In this document: one piece after another, positions 47,499 through 57,590 of the stretch
Position numbering within the stretch: the first letter of the stretch is position 1
How the letters are laid out: the number at the start of each line of letters is the position of its first letter
DNA from: Arthrobacter sp. SPG23
Lineage (GTDB): Bacteria; Actinomycetota; Actinomycetes; Actinomycetales; Micrococcaceae
Length of the DNA: 64,000 nucleotides
Assembly (NCBI RefSeq): GCF_000876655.1
Contig: NZ_JYCN01000009.1
Location: 1 to 64,000 of the forward strand
Direction of reading: 5' to 3'
Notes under the pieces: generated by a model
Told to the model about the DNA's origin: nothing
Database searches by the model: none
What the model saw: only the letters and a program-made list of their open reading frames with translations
Made by a program: the position numbers and the translations under genes

Positions 47499-48263
47499 TC
47501 ACAGCACCGGGAGTTCCCAGTCCACGGGCTCCGATCCTTGGGCCCGGAGGAGTTCGTTGGCCCTGCTGAACGGACGGGATCCAAAGAATCCGCGCGCGGC
47601 CGATAACGGGCTGGGATGGGCGCTGGCGAGCACCGGAGTGTCTCCAAGCAGCGGGCGAACGCCCTCGGCATCCTTGCCCCACAACACGGCCACGAGGGGC
47701 GCTGCCGTCCCGTCAGCAACTCGGCGCCCGGCGACGGCGGCGATTGCCGCCGTCGTGATCGGTTCCCAGCCTTTGCCCCGGTGCGATCCCGCCGCCCCTG
47801 CCCGGACCGTAAGGACACGGTTCAGCAGGAGCACGCCCTGGTCCGCCCAGCGCGTGAGGTCCCCGTGGACGCGGGCCGGAAGGCCGAGGTCCGATTCGAG
47901 TTCCTTGTAGATGTTCGCGAGGCTGCGGGGAATGGGCCTGGTGTGCCCTTCCACCGCGAAGGACAACCCGATGGGGTGGCCCGGGGTCGGGTAAGGATCC
48001 TGGCCGACGATCAGGACCTTGACCGCGGCCAGCGGCCGTTGAAAGGCACGCAAAACGTTCGACGGCGACGGCAGCACCTGGTGCCCGGCCGCCACTTCCG
48101 CGGCGAGGTAGCCCAGGACACTCCGCAATTCCGCTTCCACGGGAGCCAGCGCCGCTGCCCAGTCTGCAGCCATCAGGCGGTCCAGCGGCATCTGCGCCAT
48201 CTTGGCGAAGTCAGCACCCTCGACGGCAGGCTCCAGCTCGAACAAAGCTTCAGAATCAAACAC
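47499..48263 (-). CDS. ung: Uracil-DNA glycosylase, family 1
   Basis: 254 residues. Removes uracil from DNA in base-excision repair. The water-activating loop is [19 protein letters not shown] (Asp89), where family 1 usually has GQDPYH; the Leu-intercalation loop is [24 protein letters not shown] with the catalytic His. Pro in place of His after PY is common in actinobacterial enzymes. GTG start at 48263. It converges with the giant surface protein gene across 47 bp. Confidence 0.94.
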   Translation of the reverse strand: MFDSEALFELEPAVEGADFAKMAQMPLDRLMAADWAAALAPVEAELRSVLGYLAAEVAAGHQVLPSPSNVLRAFQRPLAAVKVLIVGQDPYPTPGHPIGLSFAVEGHTRPIPRSLANIYKELESDLGLPARVHGDLTRWADQGVLLLNRVLTVRAGAAGSHRGKGWEPITTAAIAAVAGRRVADGTAAPLVAVLWGKDAEGVRPLLGDTPVLASAHPSPLSAARGFFGSRPFSRANELLRAQGSEPVDWELPVL

Positions 48264-48425
48264 GGGTCCATTCTCGCAGTGCCGGACTCACAGGAGGCTG
48301 GCGGGGGCCGGCACCATCAGAGCCCGCGCCACCCGAGAGCACGTCACACTGCGTAAATGACAGGCGTGTTATTCGCCCGTACCATGGAATGAGACTTTGA
48401 CCGGATTAAAGTGAGGGATTTTGCC

Positions 48426-48770
48426 GTGGCCGAACCAGTGCGCGATGACCTGTCACTTGCGGGCACCGGCAGCGAAGCCGTGTCCGGCGCGGACCCTGCA
48501 GCCGCTCCGCGTCGCGGCCCCCGGCTGAGCGAGCGGGACCAGCAGATGCTGGCCCTGGAACGGCAGTGGTGGAAGTACGCCGGGGCCAAGGAACAGGCGA
48601 TTCGTGAGTTATTCGACCTCTCAGCCACCCACTACTACCAGATCCTCAACACACTGATTGACACTGAGGACGCCCTGGCCCACGACCCCATGCTCGTGAA
48701 GAGATTGCGTAGACTACGTACGTCACGCCAACGGGCACGCACGGCGCGCCGTTTGGGCTCCGACGCTTAA
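48426..48770 (+). CDS. DUF3263 domain protein
   Basis: 114 residues. The core LSERDQQMLALERQWWKYAGAKEQAIRELFDLSATHYYQILNTLID is the DUF3263 family, a helix-turn-helix-like domain unique to actinobacteria, with an Arg-rich tail that suggests DNA binding. Target unknown. The GTG at 48426 follows GAGGG by 8 nt; an in-frame GTG at 48411 lacks a site. It starts a run with the LytR_C gene 49 bp downstream, an order seen widely in actinobacteria. Confidence 0.87.
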   Translation: MAEPVRDDLSLAGTGSEAVSGADPAAAPRRGPRLSERDQQMLALERQWWKYAGAKEQAIRELFDLSATHYYQILNTLIDTEDALAHDPMLVKRLRRLRTSRQRARTARRLGSDA

Positions 48771-48819
48771 ACGTCAGGGCCGGGCAACCAGCAAGAACCA
48801 ACAAGGACATCGTTTTACC

Positions 48820-49470
48820 ATGACCAAATACGCTCGGGATGAATTCGACAGGGTCCCTGAGGCCTCCTCGCGACAAGGTGTCCACCGTGTCGCCTCCGAG
48901 GCTTCCCGGCGCCGGCTGGGACCGATCCTCGCTGTCGGTGTCGCGGCTCTCGCCATCGGACTGGTCGCTTTCCTCTTCCTTCCCAAGCTCGGATTTGCTC
49001 CTGCCGGCAGCCCGCTGATGGCGGCAGGGTCCGCCTTGGGCAGCCCTTCGGCTTCCCCCTCCGTCGAGGTGCCGCAGGGCACCGCATCCCCTGGCGCTGA
49101 GCCCGGCGCTGAGGCGAGCGTGGCTCCTGCTGCCAGCGAGACGCCTGCCGCAGATAGCCCTTCCGCCACGGTTCCCTCCGCCGAAGCGCAGGCCATTGAC
49201 AAGACCCAGGCCGTCGCCGTCTACAACGGGACCACCACCGCGGGGTTGGCCGGCCGCGTGAGCAACACCGTCGCCGGGGACGGCTGGACGCTGGGACCGG
49301 TGGGCAACTGGGGCGGAATGCCGCAGCAGTCCTCCGTGATCTACTACAGCGGGCCCGAACAGAAAGCGAACGCGGAGGCTCTGGGCGAGCTCCTGAACAT
49401 CACGTCGCTGGTGGACTCTGCGGAGTTCCAGTTGCCGGTGGTTGTGGTGCTGGGCCCCGGGTTCCGGTAG
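48820..49470 (+). CDS. LytR C-terminal domain protein
   Basis: 216 residues: cytoplasmic N-terminus, one membrane segment (about 35-57), an Ala/Pro/Ser-rich linker, and a C-terminal domain (about 128-216) reading AVAVYNGTTTAGLAGRVSNTVAGDGWTLGPVGNW and ending LPVVVVLGPGFR, which is the LytR_C fold. The LytR-CpsA-Psr catalytic domain is absent. Role in the envelope is presumed. It follows DUF3263 in a conserved order and is followed by a short hairpin at 49513-49531. Confidence 0.87.
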   Translation: MTKYARDEFDRVPEASSRQGVHRVASEASRRRLGPILAVGVAALAIGLVAFLFLPKLGFAPAGSPLMAAGSALGSPSASPSVEVPQGTASPGAEPGAEASVAPAASETPAADSPSATVPSAEAQAIDKTQAVAVYNGTTTAGLAGRVSNTVAGDGWTLGPVGNWGGMPQQSSVIYYSGPEQKANAEALGELLNITSLVDSAEFQLPVVVVLGPGFR

Positions 49471-49512
49471 GAATTTTCGGTTACGCCTGAATAACTATTA
49501 GGGGCTCGCAGG

Positions 49513-49531
49513 GCCGGGTCCTGCACCCGGC
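49513..49531 (+). terminator. Small hairpin after the LytR_C gene
   Basis: GCCGGGT-CCTGC-ACCCGGC, a perfect 7-bp stem without a U-run, in the gap before the cold-shock gene. Possibly a weak terminator. Confidence 0.4.
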
Positions 49532-49639
49532 AAACAGCAATGGCTAAAGTGATTCCGGATGCCGCGCTGCAACGCGGACCGTCCCGTCGGCGCACAATGA
49601 CGTGGGCCGAGCACAAAGCAACCGGAAAGTGTGGGCAAC

Positions 49640-49843
49640 ATGGCATTGGGAACCGTTAAATGGTTCAACGCCGAAAAAGGCTATGGCTTCATCACCGTTG
49701 ACGGCCCCGGAGACGACGTCTTCGTCCACTGGTCGGCCATCGACGGCGAGGGCTACCGGGCCCTCGACGAAGGGCAGCGAGTGCAGTTCGAGATCGGCGA
49801 AGGCGAGAAGGGTCCGCAGGCAGAGAACGTCCGGCCGGCCTGA
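49640..49843 (+). CDS. Cold-shock protein
   Basis: 67-residue CspA-type OB-fold RNA chaperone. RNP1 is [11 protein letters not shown] and RNP2 is DVFVHWSAI. It has a long (about 95 nt or more) upstream leader, as usual for cold-shock genes; TAAAGT at 49545 is a possible -10. The ATG at 49640 is chosen over GTG at 49631. Its TGA overlaps the ATG of the next gene by one base. Confidence 0.94.
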   Translation: MALGTVKWFNAEKGYGFITVDGPGDDVFVHWSAIDGEGYRALDEGQRVQFEIGEGEKGPQAENVRPA

Positions 49844-51141
49844 TGCTACCCACCGCGGCAATGCATGCCTCAGTCATCCCCGCCCGCCCTGGCCCTGCGC
49901 GGCTGAGGTTCACCGCTGCGGTGGTTGTTGCGGCGGGAATGGCGCTCGGGCTGGCCGGCTGCTCCGGCACGTCCGGCAACGCGCGTGTTGATGCCGTCGA
50001 CGCCGGCGGCGACGGCACGCTGCGGATAGGCCTGATGCTGGACAACACAGGAAAGCAGTCCTTCCTCAACTCGGCCCAGCTTGCCGCGGCCAAACTGGCG
50101 GTGCAGGAGATCAATGCCGCCGGGGGCCACAAAGGGCGGCCGGTGGAACTCCTTCCCCAAAAAGTCAGTGAGGACACCACCTCGCTGGCAAAGGAACTCG
50201 TGGCGGCCAAGGCTGATGTAGTCATCGGTCCAACTGACTCAAGCCGCGCCCCGGGGGCTATCGACGTCCTGTCGCGGGCCAAAGTGGCCGTCATCTCCCC
50301 GGCGAATGCCGCGCACGGCCTCACGCGGTACAAGAGCGGCGGATACTACTTCCGCACGTCGGCAGCAGATGTGGCCCAGGCGCCCGTGCTGGTGAAGCTG
50401 GCCAAGGACAACGGGGCCCGGACAATAGCGGTGGTCCACGAGGACGGCATGTACGGCAAGGATGTCTCCGCGGCCGTCGCCGCAGCAGCAAAGGCTGCCG
50501 GACTTGGCATTGTGGCGGACGCCGGGTTCGCCGCCGGCCAGGCACACCAGGCCGCGGCAGCCGCCAAGGCCGCAGGGCCGGACTCCGTCATCCTCGTGGC
50601 AAGGACCGGCGCGCAGGGCGCCATAGCGGAACTCAACAACGCGGGAGTGGCGGGCAGCAAACTGATCCTCAGCGACGGCGCCGTCAACCAGTACGGATCC
50701 GCTCTGGGGTCCAAGGCGCTCGAGGGTGCGCGCGGAATCCTGCCTGGCGTCTTCCCTTCGGCGCACTTCCAAGGCGAACTGGTAGCGGTTGATCCCGGGC
50801 TCAAGGACATGACGTTCGCCGCGGAAACATATGACGCCGTGAACCTGGCCGCTATTGCCGCGGCCGCTGCCCAGGACGACGCCGGGCCGTCCATCGCTGC
50901 GAAGCTGATCGCGGTCTCCGGGCAGCGCGGCACCGGGGCGGCCGAACCCTGCAGGAACTACCAGGAATGCGCCGATGCCATCAAGGCCGGCAAAGCGGCG
51001 GATTACGACGGCGAATCCGGGCCGATCGGCTTTGACTCCAACGGGGACATCACCACCGCCAACTACATGGTGTTCACGTATGCCGCAGATAACAGCGCCC
51101 GCATGAGTGGAAGCGAAACTGCAGCCCGGGCCGGCGGCTGA
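49843..51141 (+). CDS. Branched-chain amino acid-type ABC substrate-binding lipoprotein
   Basis: 432 residues, type 1 periplasmic-binding fold (LivJ/LivK family, Peripla_BP_6). The N-terminus has a signal with lipobox LAGC. Typical text: TLRIGLMLDNTG, AKLAVQEINAAGGHKGRPVEL, ADVVIGPTDSSRAPGAIDVL and FDSNGDITTANYMVFTY. No permease or ATPase genes are nearby, so it is an orphan; it may feed a distant transporter or act as a sensor. The ATG at 49843 overlaps the cold-shock stop (TGATG). ATG at 49861 is an alternative that keeps the signal. Confidence 0.88.
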   Translation: MLPTAAMHASVIPARPGPARLRFTAAVVVAAGMALGLAGCSGTSGNARVDAVDAGGDGTLRIGLMLDNTGKQSFLNSAQLAAAKLAVQEINAAGGHKGRPVELLPQKVSEDTTSLAKELVAAKADVVIGPTDSSRAPGAIDVLSRAKVAVISPANAAHGLTRYKSGGYYFRTSAADVAQAPVLVKLAKDNGARTIAVVHEDGMYGKDVSAAVAAAAKAAGLGIVADAGFAAGQAHQAAAAAKAAGPDSVILVARTGAQGAIAELNNAGVAGSKLILSDGAVNQYGSALGSKALEGARGILPGVFPSAHFQGELVAVDPGLKDMTFAAETYDAVNLAAIAAAAAQDDAGPSIAAKLIAVSGQRGTGAAEPCRNYQECADAIKAGKAADYDGESGPIGFDSNGDITTANYMVFTYAADNSARMSGSETAARAGG

Positions 51142-51192
51142 TCGCTCCTAGCGTAGTGCGGGCCGCGGAAGGGCCTTTCACCGCAATCTCTG

Positions 51193-51219
51193 CTTGCACT
51201 CTCCCCGGGGGAGTGCTAA
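51193..51219. promoter_or_regulatory. CIRCE element 1 (HrcA operator)
   Basis: CTTGCACTC-N9-GAGTGCTAA. The right arm matches the CIRCE consensus exactly and the left arm differs at two positions. HrcA target upstream of groEL. Confidence 0.88.
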
Positions 51220-51227
51220 TTATTGAC

Positions 51228-51254
51228 TTAGCACTCCCACGGACTGACTGCTAA
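51228..51254. promoter_or_regulatory. CIRCE element 2 (HrcA operator)
   Basis: TTAGCACTC-N9-GACTGCTAA. Left arm exact, right arm one mismatch. It begins 8 bp after the first CIRCE, giving two HrcA sites about 35 bp apart centre to centre. TTGACT at 51224 may be the -35 box. Confidence 0.88.
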
Positions 51255-51395
51255 ATCAACGCCCGGTTCCGGCCGGCTGCGGAGAGGGGCGGGAAGAACA
51301 GGGAGCGAAAGAAATACCTTGCTGGGGTGAGATCCCATCCGCGCGGCATACAGAGGCCGCCGGTGAAGGGTCGTCCGTCGCGGGCACCGCAGTGA

Positions 51396-53075
<1,680 letters not shown>

Positions 53076-53105
53076 CCTGCCCGCCCGCACTAGCGCACCA
53101 CAATG

Positions 53106-53147
53106 AAAGTGCGGCTCCCTCGCTTCGAGGGAGCCGCACTTTTGTTT
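53106..53147 (+). terminator. Terminator after groEL
   Basis: AAAGTGCGGCTCCCTCG (53106-53122) pairs with its complement (53126-53142) across a CTT loop, followed by TTGTTT. A strong 17-bp intrinsic terminator; also usable by the convergent gene. Confidence 0.94.
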
Positions 53148-53180
53148 ATGGCAGCTAAGGCTTCGGGAACCTGATGGTGA

Positions 53181-54491
53181 TCATTTGCGCGCCGAGGCAA
53201 GCATGTCCTCGACTTCCTTCTTGAACTCCTCCGCGGCTGCGGACGGCGTCTTGCGGTCATAGAGTACTTCGTCGGTATACCGCTTGATGACGTTCTGCAC
53301 GCTCCCCGAACCGACGGGAGGGACAGGGGGCGCCTCGGCCATGTCCGGCTTGATGTCCTGGAGGAAATTGACCACTGTCGAGTCCGCGGGCTTCAGCTTC
53401 GACGTAATGGACGTCAGTACTTCAGAGTTGGCAGGGACGCCGCGGTCGGTCATCAGGATCTCTCCCGCCTCCGGGCTGTTTGCCAGGTAATTGATGAACG
53501 TTGCGGCTGCCTCAGGGTTCTTGGACCTCGAAGAGGCCGACCAGAACATTGACGGCTTGTAGTACATGCCGTTGTCCGTCGCTTTCCCGTCCGTGCTCGG
53601 TGCGCGGAGCATCTTTATGCCGCTTCCCGTGATGGTCTGCAGGGATCCGAGCTGGTTCGTCCACCACCACGCCATGCCAATCCGGTTGGTCCCAAAGAGG
53701 CTCTCCTCCAGGCCGGCACCTGCATCCTCCGTTGCGACGGTCGCCGGCGGGCTCGCCTGGGAATCGCGCTGCTTCTTCAGGCGCTCCCAGAATGACGCAG
53801 CAGTGCCGGTGTTGAAGTCCAGCTTGCCGTCCTGCGAATACAGGTTTTCGCCGTGCTGCCGAAGCCAGATGATGAGGTCGGCTTCGTTACTGCCGTAGGC
53901 GGCTCCGTAGTTCTTGCCCCCTCCTGCCTCTGTGAGTTTTGTGGCGATTTCGTTGAAGTCATCCCAAGTCCACGTGGCGTCGTCGGGCAGCGGTACATTG
54001 GCGGCCTCGAACACCTTGGTGTTTGCCATCACCACGTAGGCGTTCTTGCCGGTGCTGAGTCCGTACTGGGCGTCGTTATACCGGCCGGAGGCGAGCTGTT
54101 CCTGATCCATTTTCGAGAGGTCGATGCCGTCTTGCTTGGCCAGGTCAAGGAGTGCTCCGCGGCCCCCGTACTCAGCGATGTATTTTTGATCCATCTGGAT
54201 CACGTCGGGTGCATCGTTGGCTGCGGTGGTGGTGGCCAATTTGTCCCAGTATCCGCTCCATTCGCCGGGTGCGGCCTTGATCTTGATGTTCGGATGGTCC
54301 GCTTCGAACGCGTCAATCACCTTTTGGGTCTGGGCATTGAGGTACTCGTTGCCCCACCAGGCGAAGCGCAACGTGACTTCCTTGTCCGCTCCGGAACCCG
54401 CGGATGCCCCGCAACCTGTGACAAGCAGTGCGAGGGCAGCGGCGGTGGCTCCTATCTTCAGTCGAAACCTGTTTCCGGACGAGATCTTCAT
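53181..54491 (-). CDS. Sugar ABC transporter substrate-binding lipoprotein (orphan)
   Basis: 436 residues, family 1 extracellular solute-binding protein. Signal peptide with lipobox LVTGC. Mature text VTLRFAWWGNEYLNAQTQKVIDAFEADHPNIKIK and DAPDVIQMDQKYIAEYG is typical of CUT1 oligosaccharide binders. Transport genes are not adjacent, so its permeases must lie elsewhere or be lost; the stand-alone ATPase at 13664 could serve. The ATG at 54491 follows GGAAGG; the frame upstream to 54641 crosses the operators and is not coding. Two LacI-type palindromes upstream indicate sugar-dependent repression. Confidence 0.92.
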   Translation of the reverse strand: MKISSGNRFRLKIGATAAALALLVTGCGASAGSGADKEVTLRFAWWGNEYLNAQTQKVIDAFEADHPNIKIKAAPGEWSGYWDKLATTTAANDAPDVIQMDQKYIAEYGGRGALLDLAKQDGIDLSKMDQEQLASGRYNDAQYGLSTGKNAYVVMANTKVFEAANVPLPDDATWTWDDFNEIATKLTEAGGGKNYGAAYGSNEADLIIWLRQHGENLYSQDGKLDFNTGTAASFWERLKKQRDSQASPPATVATEDAGAGLEESLFGTNRIGMAWWWTNQLGSLQTITGSGIKMLRAPSTDGKATDNGMYYKPSMFWSASSRSKNPEAAATFINYLANSPEAGEILMTDRGVPANSEVLTSITSKLKPADSTVVNFLQDIKPDMAEAPPVPPVGSGSVQNVIKRYTDEVLYDRKTPSAAAEEFKKEVEDMLASARK

Positions 54492-54583
54492 TGATACACC
54501 TTCCTGTGTACAGCCGGTGGAATGATCAGGAACCGGGCTGTCCGCCCCGCGGGGCACGTGAACTGCAAGAGGATCCACACTCG

Positions 54584-54597
54584 AGAAAACGTTTTCT
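54584..54597. promoter_or_regulatory. LacI-type operator 1 of the orphan binding protein
   Basis: AGAAAACGTTTTCT, a perfect 14-bp palindrome with the central CG of LacI-family sites, about 93 bp upstream of the start at 54491. The cognate LacI protein is not adjacent. Confidence 0.85.
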
Positions 54598-54649
54598 GAG
54601 TAGGGATTTTGATTCTTGCACGCACACTCCGAGCCTGTCAACGACCCGC

Positions 54650-54663
54650 GGTAAGCGTTTTCC
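54650..54663. promoter_or_regulatory. LacI-type operator 2, between the divergent genes
   Basis: GGTAAGCGTTTTCC, an imperfect LacI-type palindrome 66 bp (about six helical turns) from operator 1, on the same face of the helix. It lies about 60 bp upstream of the RNase HI start. Confidence 0.65.
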
Positions 54664-54723
54664 AGTCATGCCCCGGGGATTGCCGGAAGCTGGAATGTCG
54701 GGCCGGTCTGGCAGGATAGTGCG

Positions 54724-55686
54724 GTGACGATTACTGCAGCAGCCGACGGTTCGGCTTTAGGAAATCCCGGTCCGGCCGGATGGGCCTGGTACGTGAACGA
54801 TGACTGCTGGCGGGCGGGCGGCTGGCCGCACGGCACCAACAACCAGGGCGAGCTGATGGCCGTGCTGGATCTCTTCCGCTGCACCGCGCACCTTCCCGAG
54901 GAAGAGCTGCACATTCTTTGCGACAGCCAATATGTCATCAACTCGGTTACCAAGTGGATGCCGGGCTGGAAGCGCAAAGGCTGGCGGAAAGCCGACGGCA
55001 AGCCGGTCCTGAACGTGGAGATCCTGCGGGAAATCGACCAGGCACTGATTGGGCGCAGGTACCGCTTTGAGTGGGTCCGCGGCCACGCCGGGCACGATCT
55101 GAATGAGGCTGCCGACGACCGCGCGCGGGCTGCTGCCACTGCCTATCAGCAGGGCATCGCGGTGCGGTCCGGGCCGGGCTTTGTCCGAGGCGACGGGTCC
55201 TCCGCAGCCGCCGCAGCAGCCAAAGCGCCGGTGGTGCAGGAGTCCGTGCCGACAGGAACCAGCAACCAGCCGGATCTCTTCAGCGAGCCGGACCTTTTCA
55301 GCGAGCTGGATGCGGATCCGTTCGCGGCGCCGGCCGGGCGGGAAGCAGCTCCCGAGGCCATTGTTGAAGCATTGGAACGGGAGCTGCTCAGCCCCGATAC
55401 CCGTGCCGATATCGGGCGGACCGGCGTGCTGCTGCACCCCGAGTTCACGGAAATCGGCAGCTCAGGGCGGCTGTGGACGCGTGATTCAATGATGATGTCG
55501 CTCGAGGAGAACCCCGGCGGTGCAGTTGACCTGGAGATGATTGGCGCCGAGCGGATCAGCGCCGAAGCGGTCCTTCTGACCTACCGCAGCAAGGGGCGGG
55601 CGGGATCCTCGCTCCGCAGTTCGCTGTGGGTTCTCGACGGGAAACGGTGGCGCCTGCGCTTCCATCAAGGAACGCCGGAGGCTTAG
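54724..55686 (+). CDS. Ribonuclease HI fused to a DUF4440 domain
   Basis: 320 residues. Residues 1-140 are RNase HI: TAAADGSALGNPGPAGW (Asp8), GTNNQGELMAVLD (Glu43), ILCDSQYVINSV (Asp67) and WVRGHAGHDLNEAADDRA with the His and last Asp. Residues about 141-215 are a linker containing two PDLFSE copies. Residues about 220-320 (LERELLSPDTRADIGRTGVLLHPEFTEIGSSGRLW to the end) resemble DUF4440/SnoaL-like NTF2 folds. The first part degrades RNA in RNA-DNA hybrids; the second is unassigned. GTG start. Divergent from the sugar-binding gene and convergent with the WXG100 gene. Confidence 0.88.
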   Translation: MTITAAADGSALGNPGPAGWAWYVNDDCWRAGGWPHGTNNQGELMAVLDLFRCTAHLPEEELHILCDSQYVINSVTKWMPGWKRKGWRKADGKPVLNVEILREIDQALIGRRYRFEWVRGHAGHDLNEAADDRARAAATAYQQGIAVRSGPGFVRGDGSSAAAAAAKAPVVQESVPTGTSNQPDLFSEPDLFSELDADPFAAPAGREAAPEAIVEALERELLSPDTRADIGRTGVLLHPEFTEIGSSGRLWTRDSMMMSLEENPGGAVDLEMIGAERISAEAVLLTYRSKGRAGSSLRSSLWVLDGKRWRLRFHQGTPEA

Positions 55687-55692
55687 CCCGGT

Positions 55693-55980
55693 TCAGCTGA
55701 ACCGCTGCGTATTGCCCTGCTCTGCCTGGGCATACGTGGCGGCCGCGGAGGCGAGGGCCGTATTGATGGAGGCGAGGGCGGCTTCGACTTTGCCCTGGGT
55801 GAGGGTCCACTCCGTGATCAGCCCTTGGAAGTTGGTGGCCGCCGACCCACGCCACGTGCCCTGCAGCTCATCGAGGCCCCTTTTCATCGCCTGGACGTCC
55901 GCGCTGATGCGGTCAACCGTGGCCTTGACGTTGGCGGATTTGAGCTGGAGCAGTTCGGTATCAACAGAGATGATGCTCAT
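55693..55980 (-). CDS. WXG100 family protein (ESAT-6-like)
   Basis: 95 residues forming a helix-turn-helix hairpin with the turn motif GTWRGSAATNF (Trp-x-Gly) near the middle, the hallmark of type VII secretion substrates. Helices read LLQLKSANVKATVDRISADVQAMKRGL and IEWTLTQG-like text (ITEWTLTQGKVEAALASINTAL). No EccC-type ATPase, partner WXG100 or toxin gene is near. It lies 117 bp downstream of a sensor kinase on the same strand, with a palindrome in between. AAGGGC precedes the ATG. Confidence 0.9.
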   Translation of the reverse strand: MSIISVDTELLQLKSANVKATVDRISADVQAMKRGLDELQGTWRGSAATNFQGLITEWTLTQGKVEAALASINTALASAAATYAQAEQGNTQRFS

Positions 55981-56006
55981 TGTTAGTGCCCTTCGACGCT
56001 GTTCGG

Positions 56007-56022
56007 AAGCTTGTTCAAGCTT
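56007..56022. promoter_or_regulatory. 16-bp palindrome upstream of the WXG100 gene
   Basis: AAGCTTG-TT-CAAGCTT, a perfect inverted repeat 27 bp upstream of the WXG100 start codon. It may be an operator or a short terminator for the kinase gene; there is no U-run. Confidence 0.5.
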
Positions 56023-56097
56023 GCGGGCGGCCCGGGTGTCCGGGGACCGCTACGTCGAGCCTAGGAAGCGGGCGGAAGGCCGCGCTACAGCTGCTGC

Positions 56098-57588
56098 CTA
56101 TATGTGGACAACTTCGCCGCCGTCGCCGCCGTCTCGCCGGCTGTCTGCATAGTGGGCTGCCTCGTCCTGAAAGGGGAGGCTCACCACCATGGTGGCACCG
56201 CCGCCGCCGGTCGGGACCACCCGGACGGAGCCTGAATGCGATCCGACAATGGCAGCAACGATGGCGAGGCCGAGCCCGCTGCCCCCGGTTTCGCGGGTCC
56301 GCGAGGTGTCCGACCGGTAGAAACGCTCGAAGATCCGGGGTGCTTCCTCCTCAGGGATTCCGGCGCCGTGGTCGCGTACTTCTATGACGGAGGACCGCCC
56401 GCCGGCATTGTCCGTCCGCACCCCAACGGCGAGCTCTACGGGCGTCCCGGCCGGGGTGTAGCGGAGGGCGTTGCCCACCAGGTTGCCCACCACCTGGCGC
56501 AGTTTTGCCTCATCGCCCAGAACCGGCGCCGGGGACGGCGGGCCGCCGTCGAGGCCGGTCAGGGAAATGGTCCGGTCCCGGTCGCTGGCCTGGGTGTCCA
56601 CGACGGCGTCGTTGGCGAGAAGCAGCAGATCCACCGGCTTCTGCTGCAGGGGGCGCTGCTCGTCCAGCCTGGCGAGGAGCAGGAGGTCCTCCACCATGGA
56701 GCCCATCCGCTTGGCCTCGCTCTCAATGCGGCCCATTGCGGTGGCCACGTCCTCTTCCCTGGTCAGCGCGCCCTGGCGGTAGAGCTCGGAGAATCCGCGG
56801 ATTGTCACGAGGGGGGTGCGGAGTTCATGCGAAGCGTCAGCGGCAAAGCGGCGCATCCGCTCTTCCGATGCCATCCTGGCCGCGAAAGCGGACTCAATAT
56901 GGCTCAGCATCGCGTTGAGGGAGCCGCCCAGCCGGCCCACCTCAGTGGCGGGATTCTCCACGTCCACTCGGCGGGAGAGGTCACCCGCGGCGATGGCGGC
57001 GGCGGTCCGCTCCACGCGCGCCAAGGGCCGGAAGGATCTGGACACCGTCCAGGTGGCAATGAAGAAGGCCAGCACCAGGGTCAGGAAACCCACTCCGATG
57101 ACCACCAGCGAGGCGTGCTCCACGACCGAGTCCACGGGAGCCAGGGGCAGGCCGATGATGACGACGGCATTGCGCTGGTTGCCGTCCACAACGGGCAGCG
57201 CAACAACGCGCCAGTTCCGCCCGTCGGTACCCCTGACCTGGAAGGGGGCCAGGTCGAGCTTGTTGGCTTCGGCAGGGGAGAGGCTGTCGATGTCCGGGTG
57301 CGAGTCCTTGCTGCCGCCGAAGGGGAACGCGTCCTGGTCCTGGCGCAGGAGCATCAGGGAATAATCCGTGGGGATGTTCGGATTCTGCTGCAGCAACTGG
57401 CTGAAGGACTGCTGCTGCTTCACGGAATTTACGGCGACCTTGAGCTTGTCGTCAACCTGCCCCTGCAGATAGCTATGCAGGAGTGTCAGTGTGCCGGAAC
57501 CGGTCACGGCGAGTGCCACCAGCATCAGCGCCATCATGATGGCCACCAGCTGGGAACGCAGTGAGGCCGACTTCCAACGGTGCAGCAA
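56098..57588 (-). CDS. Sensor histidine kinase
   Basis: 496 residues. Membrane helices at about 15-37 and 158-182 flank an extracytoplasmic sensor of about 120 residues; a HAMP domain follows (SRSFRPLARVERTAAAIAAGDLSRRV). The phospho-acceptor is ADASHELRTP (His254); the N-box VVGNLVGNALRYTP, and the G-boxes RDHGAGIP and GSGLGLAIV make the ATPase domain. It resembles the TrcS-type OmpR-system kinases. The start is a TTG 2 bp after the response-regulator stop, so the pair is coupled. Signal unknown. Confidence 0.93.
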   Translation of the reverse strand: MLHRWKSASLRSQLVAIMMALMLVALAVTGSGTLTLLHSYLQGQVDDKLKVAVNSVKQQQSFSQLLQQNPNIPTDYSLMLLRQDQDAFPFGGSKDSHPDIDSLSPAEANKLDLAPFQVRGTDGRNWRVVALPVVDGNQRNAVVIIGLPLAPVDSVVEHASLVVIGVGFLTLVLAFFIATWTVSRSFRPLARVERTAAAIAAGDLSRRVDVENPATEVGRLGGSLNAMLSHIESAFAARMASEERMRRFAADASHELRTPLVTIRGFSELYRQGALTREEDVATAMGRIESEAKRMGSMVEDLLLLARLDEQRPLQQKPVDLLLLANDAVVDTQASDRDRTISLTGLDGGPPSPAPVLGDEAKLRQVVGNLVGNALRYTPAGTPVELAVGVRTDNAGGRSSVIEVRDHGAGIPEEEAPRIFERFYRSDTSRTRETGGSGLGLAIVAAIVGSHSGSVRVVPTGGGGATMVVSLPFQDEAAHYADSRRDGGDGGEVVHI

Positions 57589-57590
57589 GG

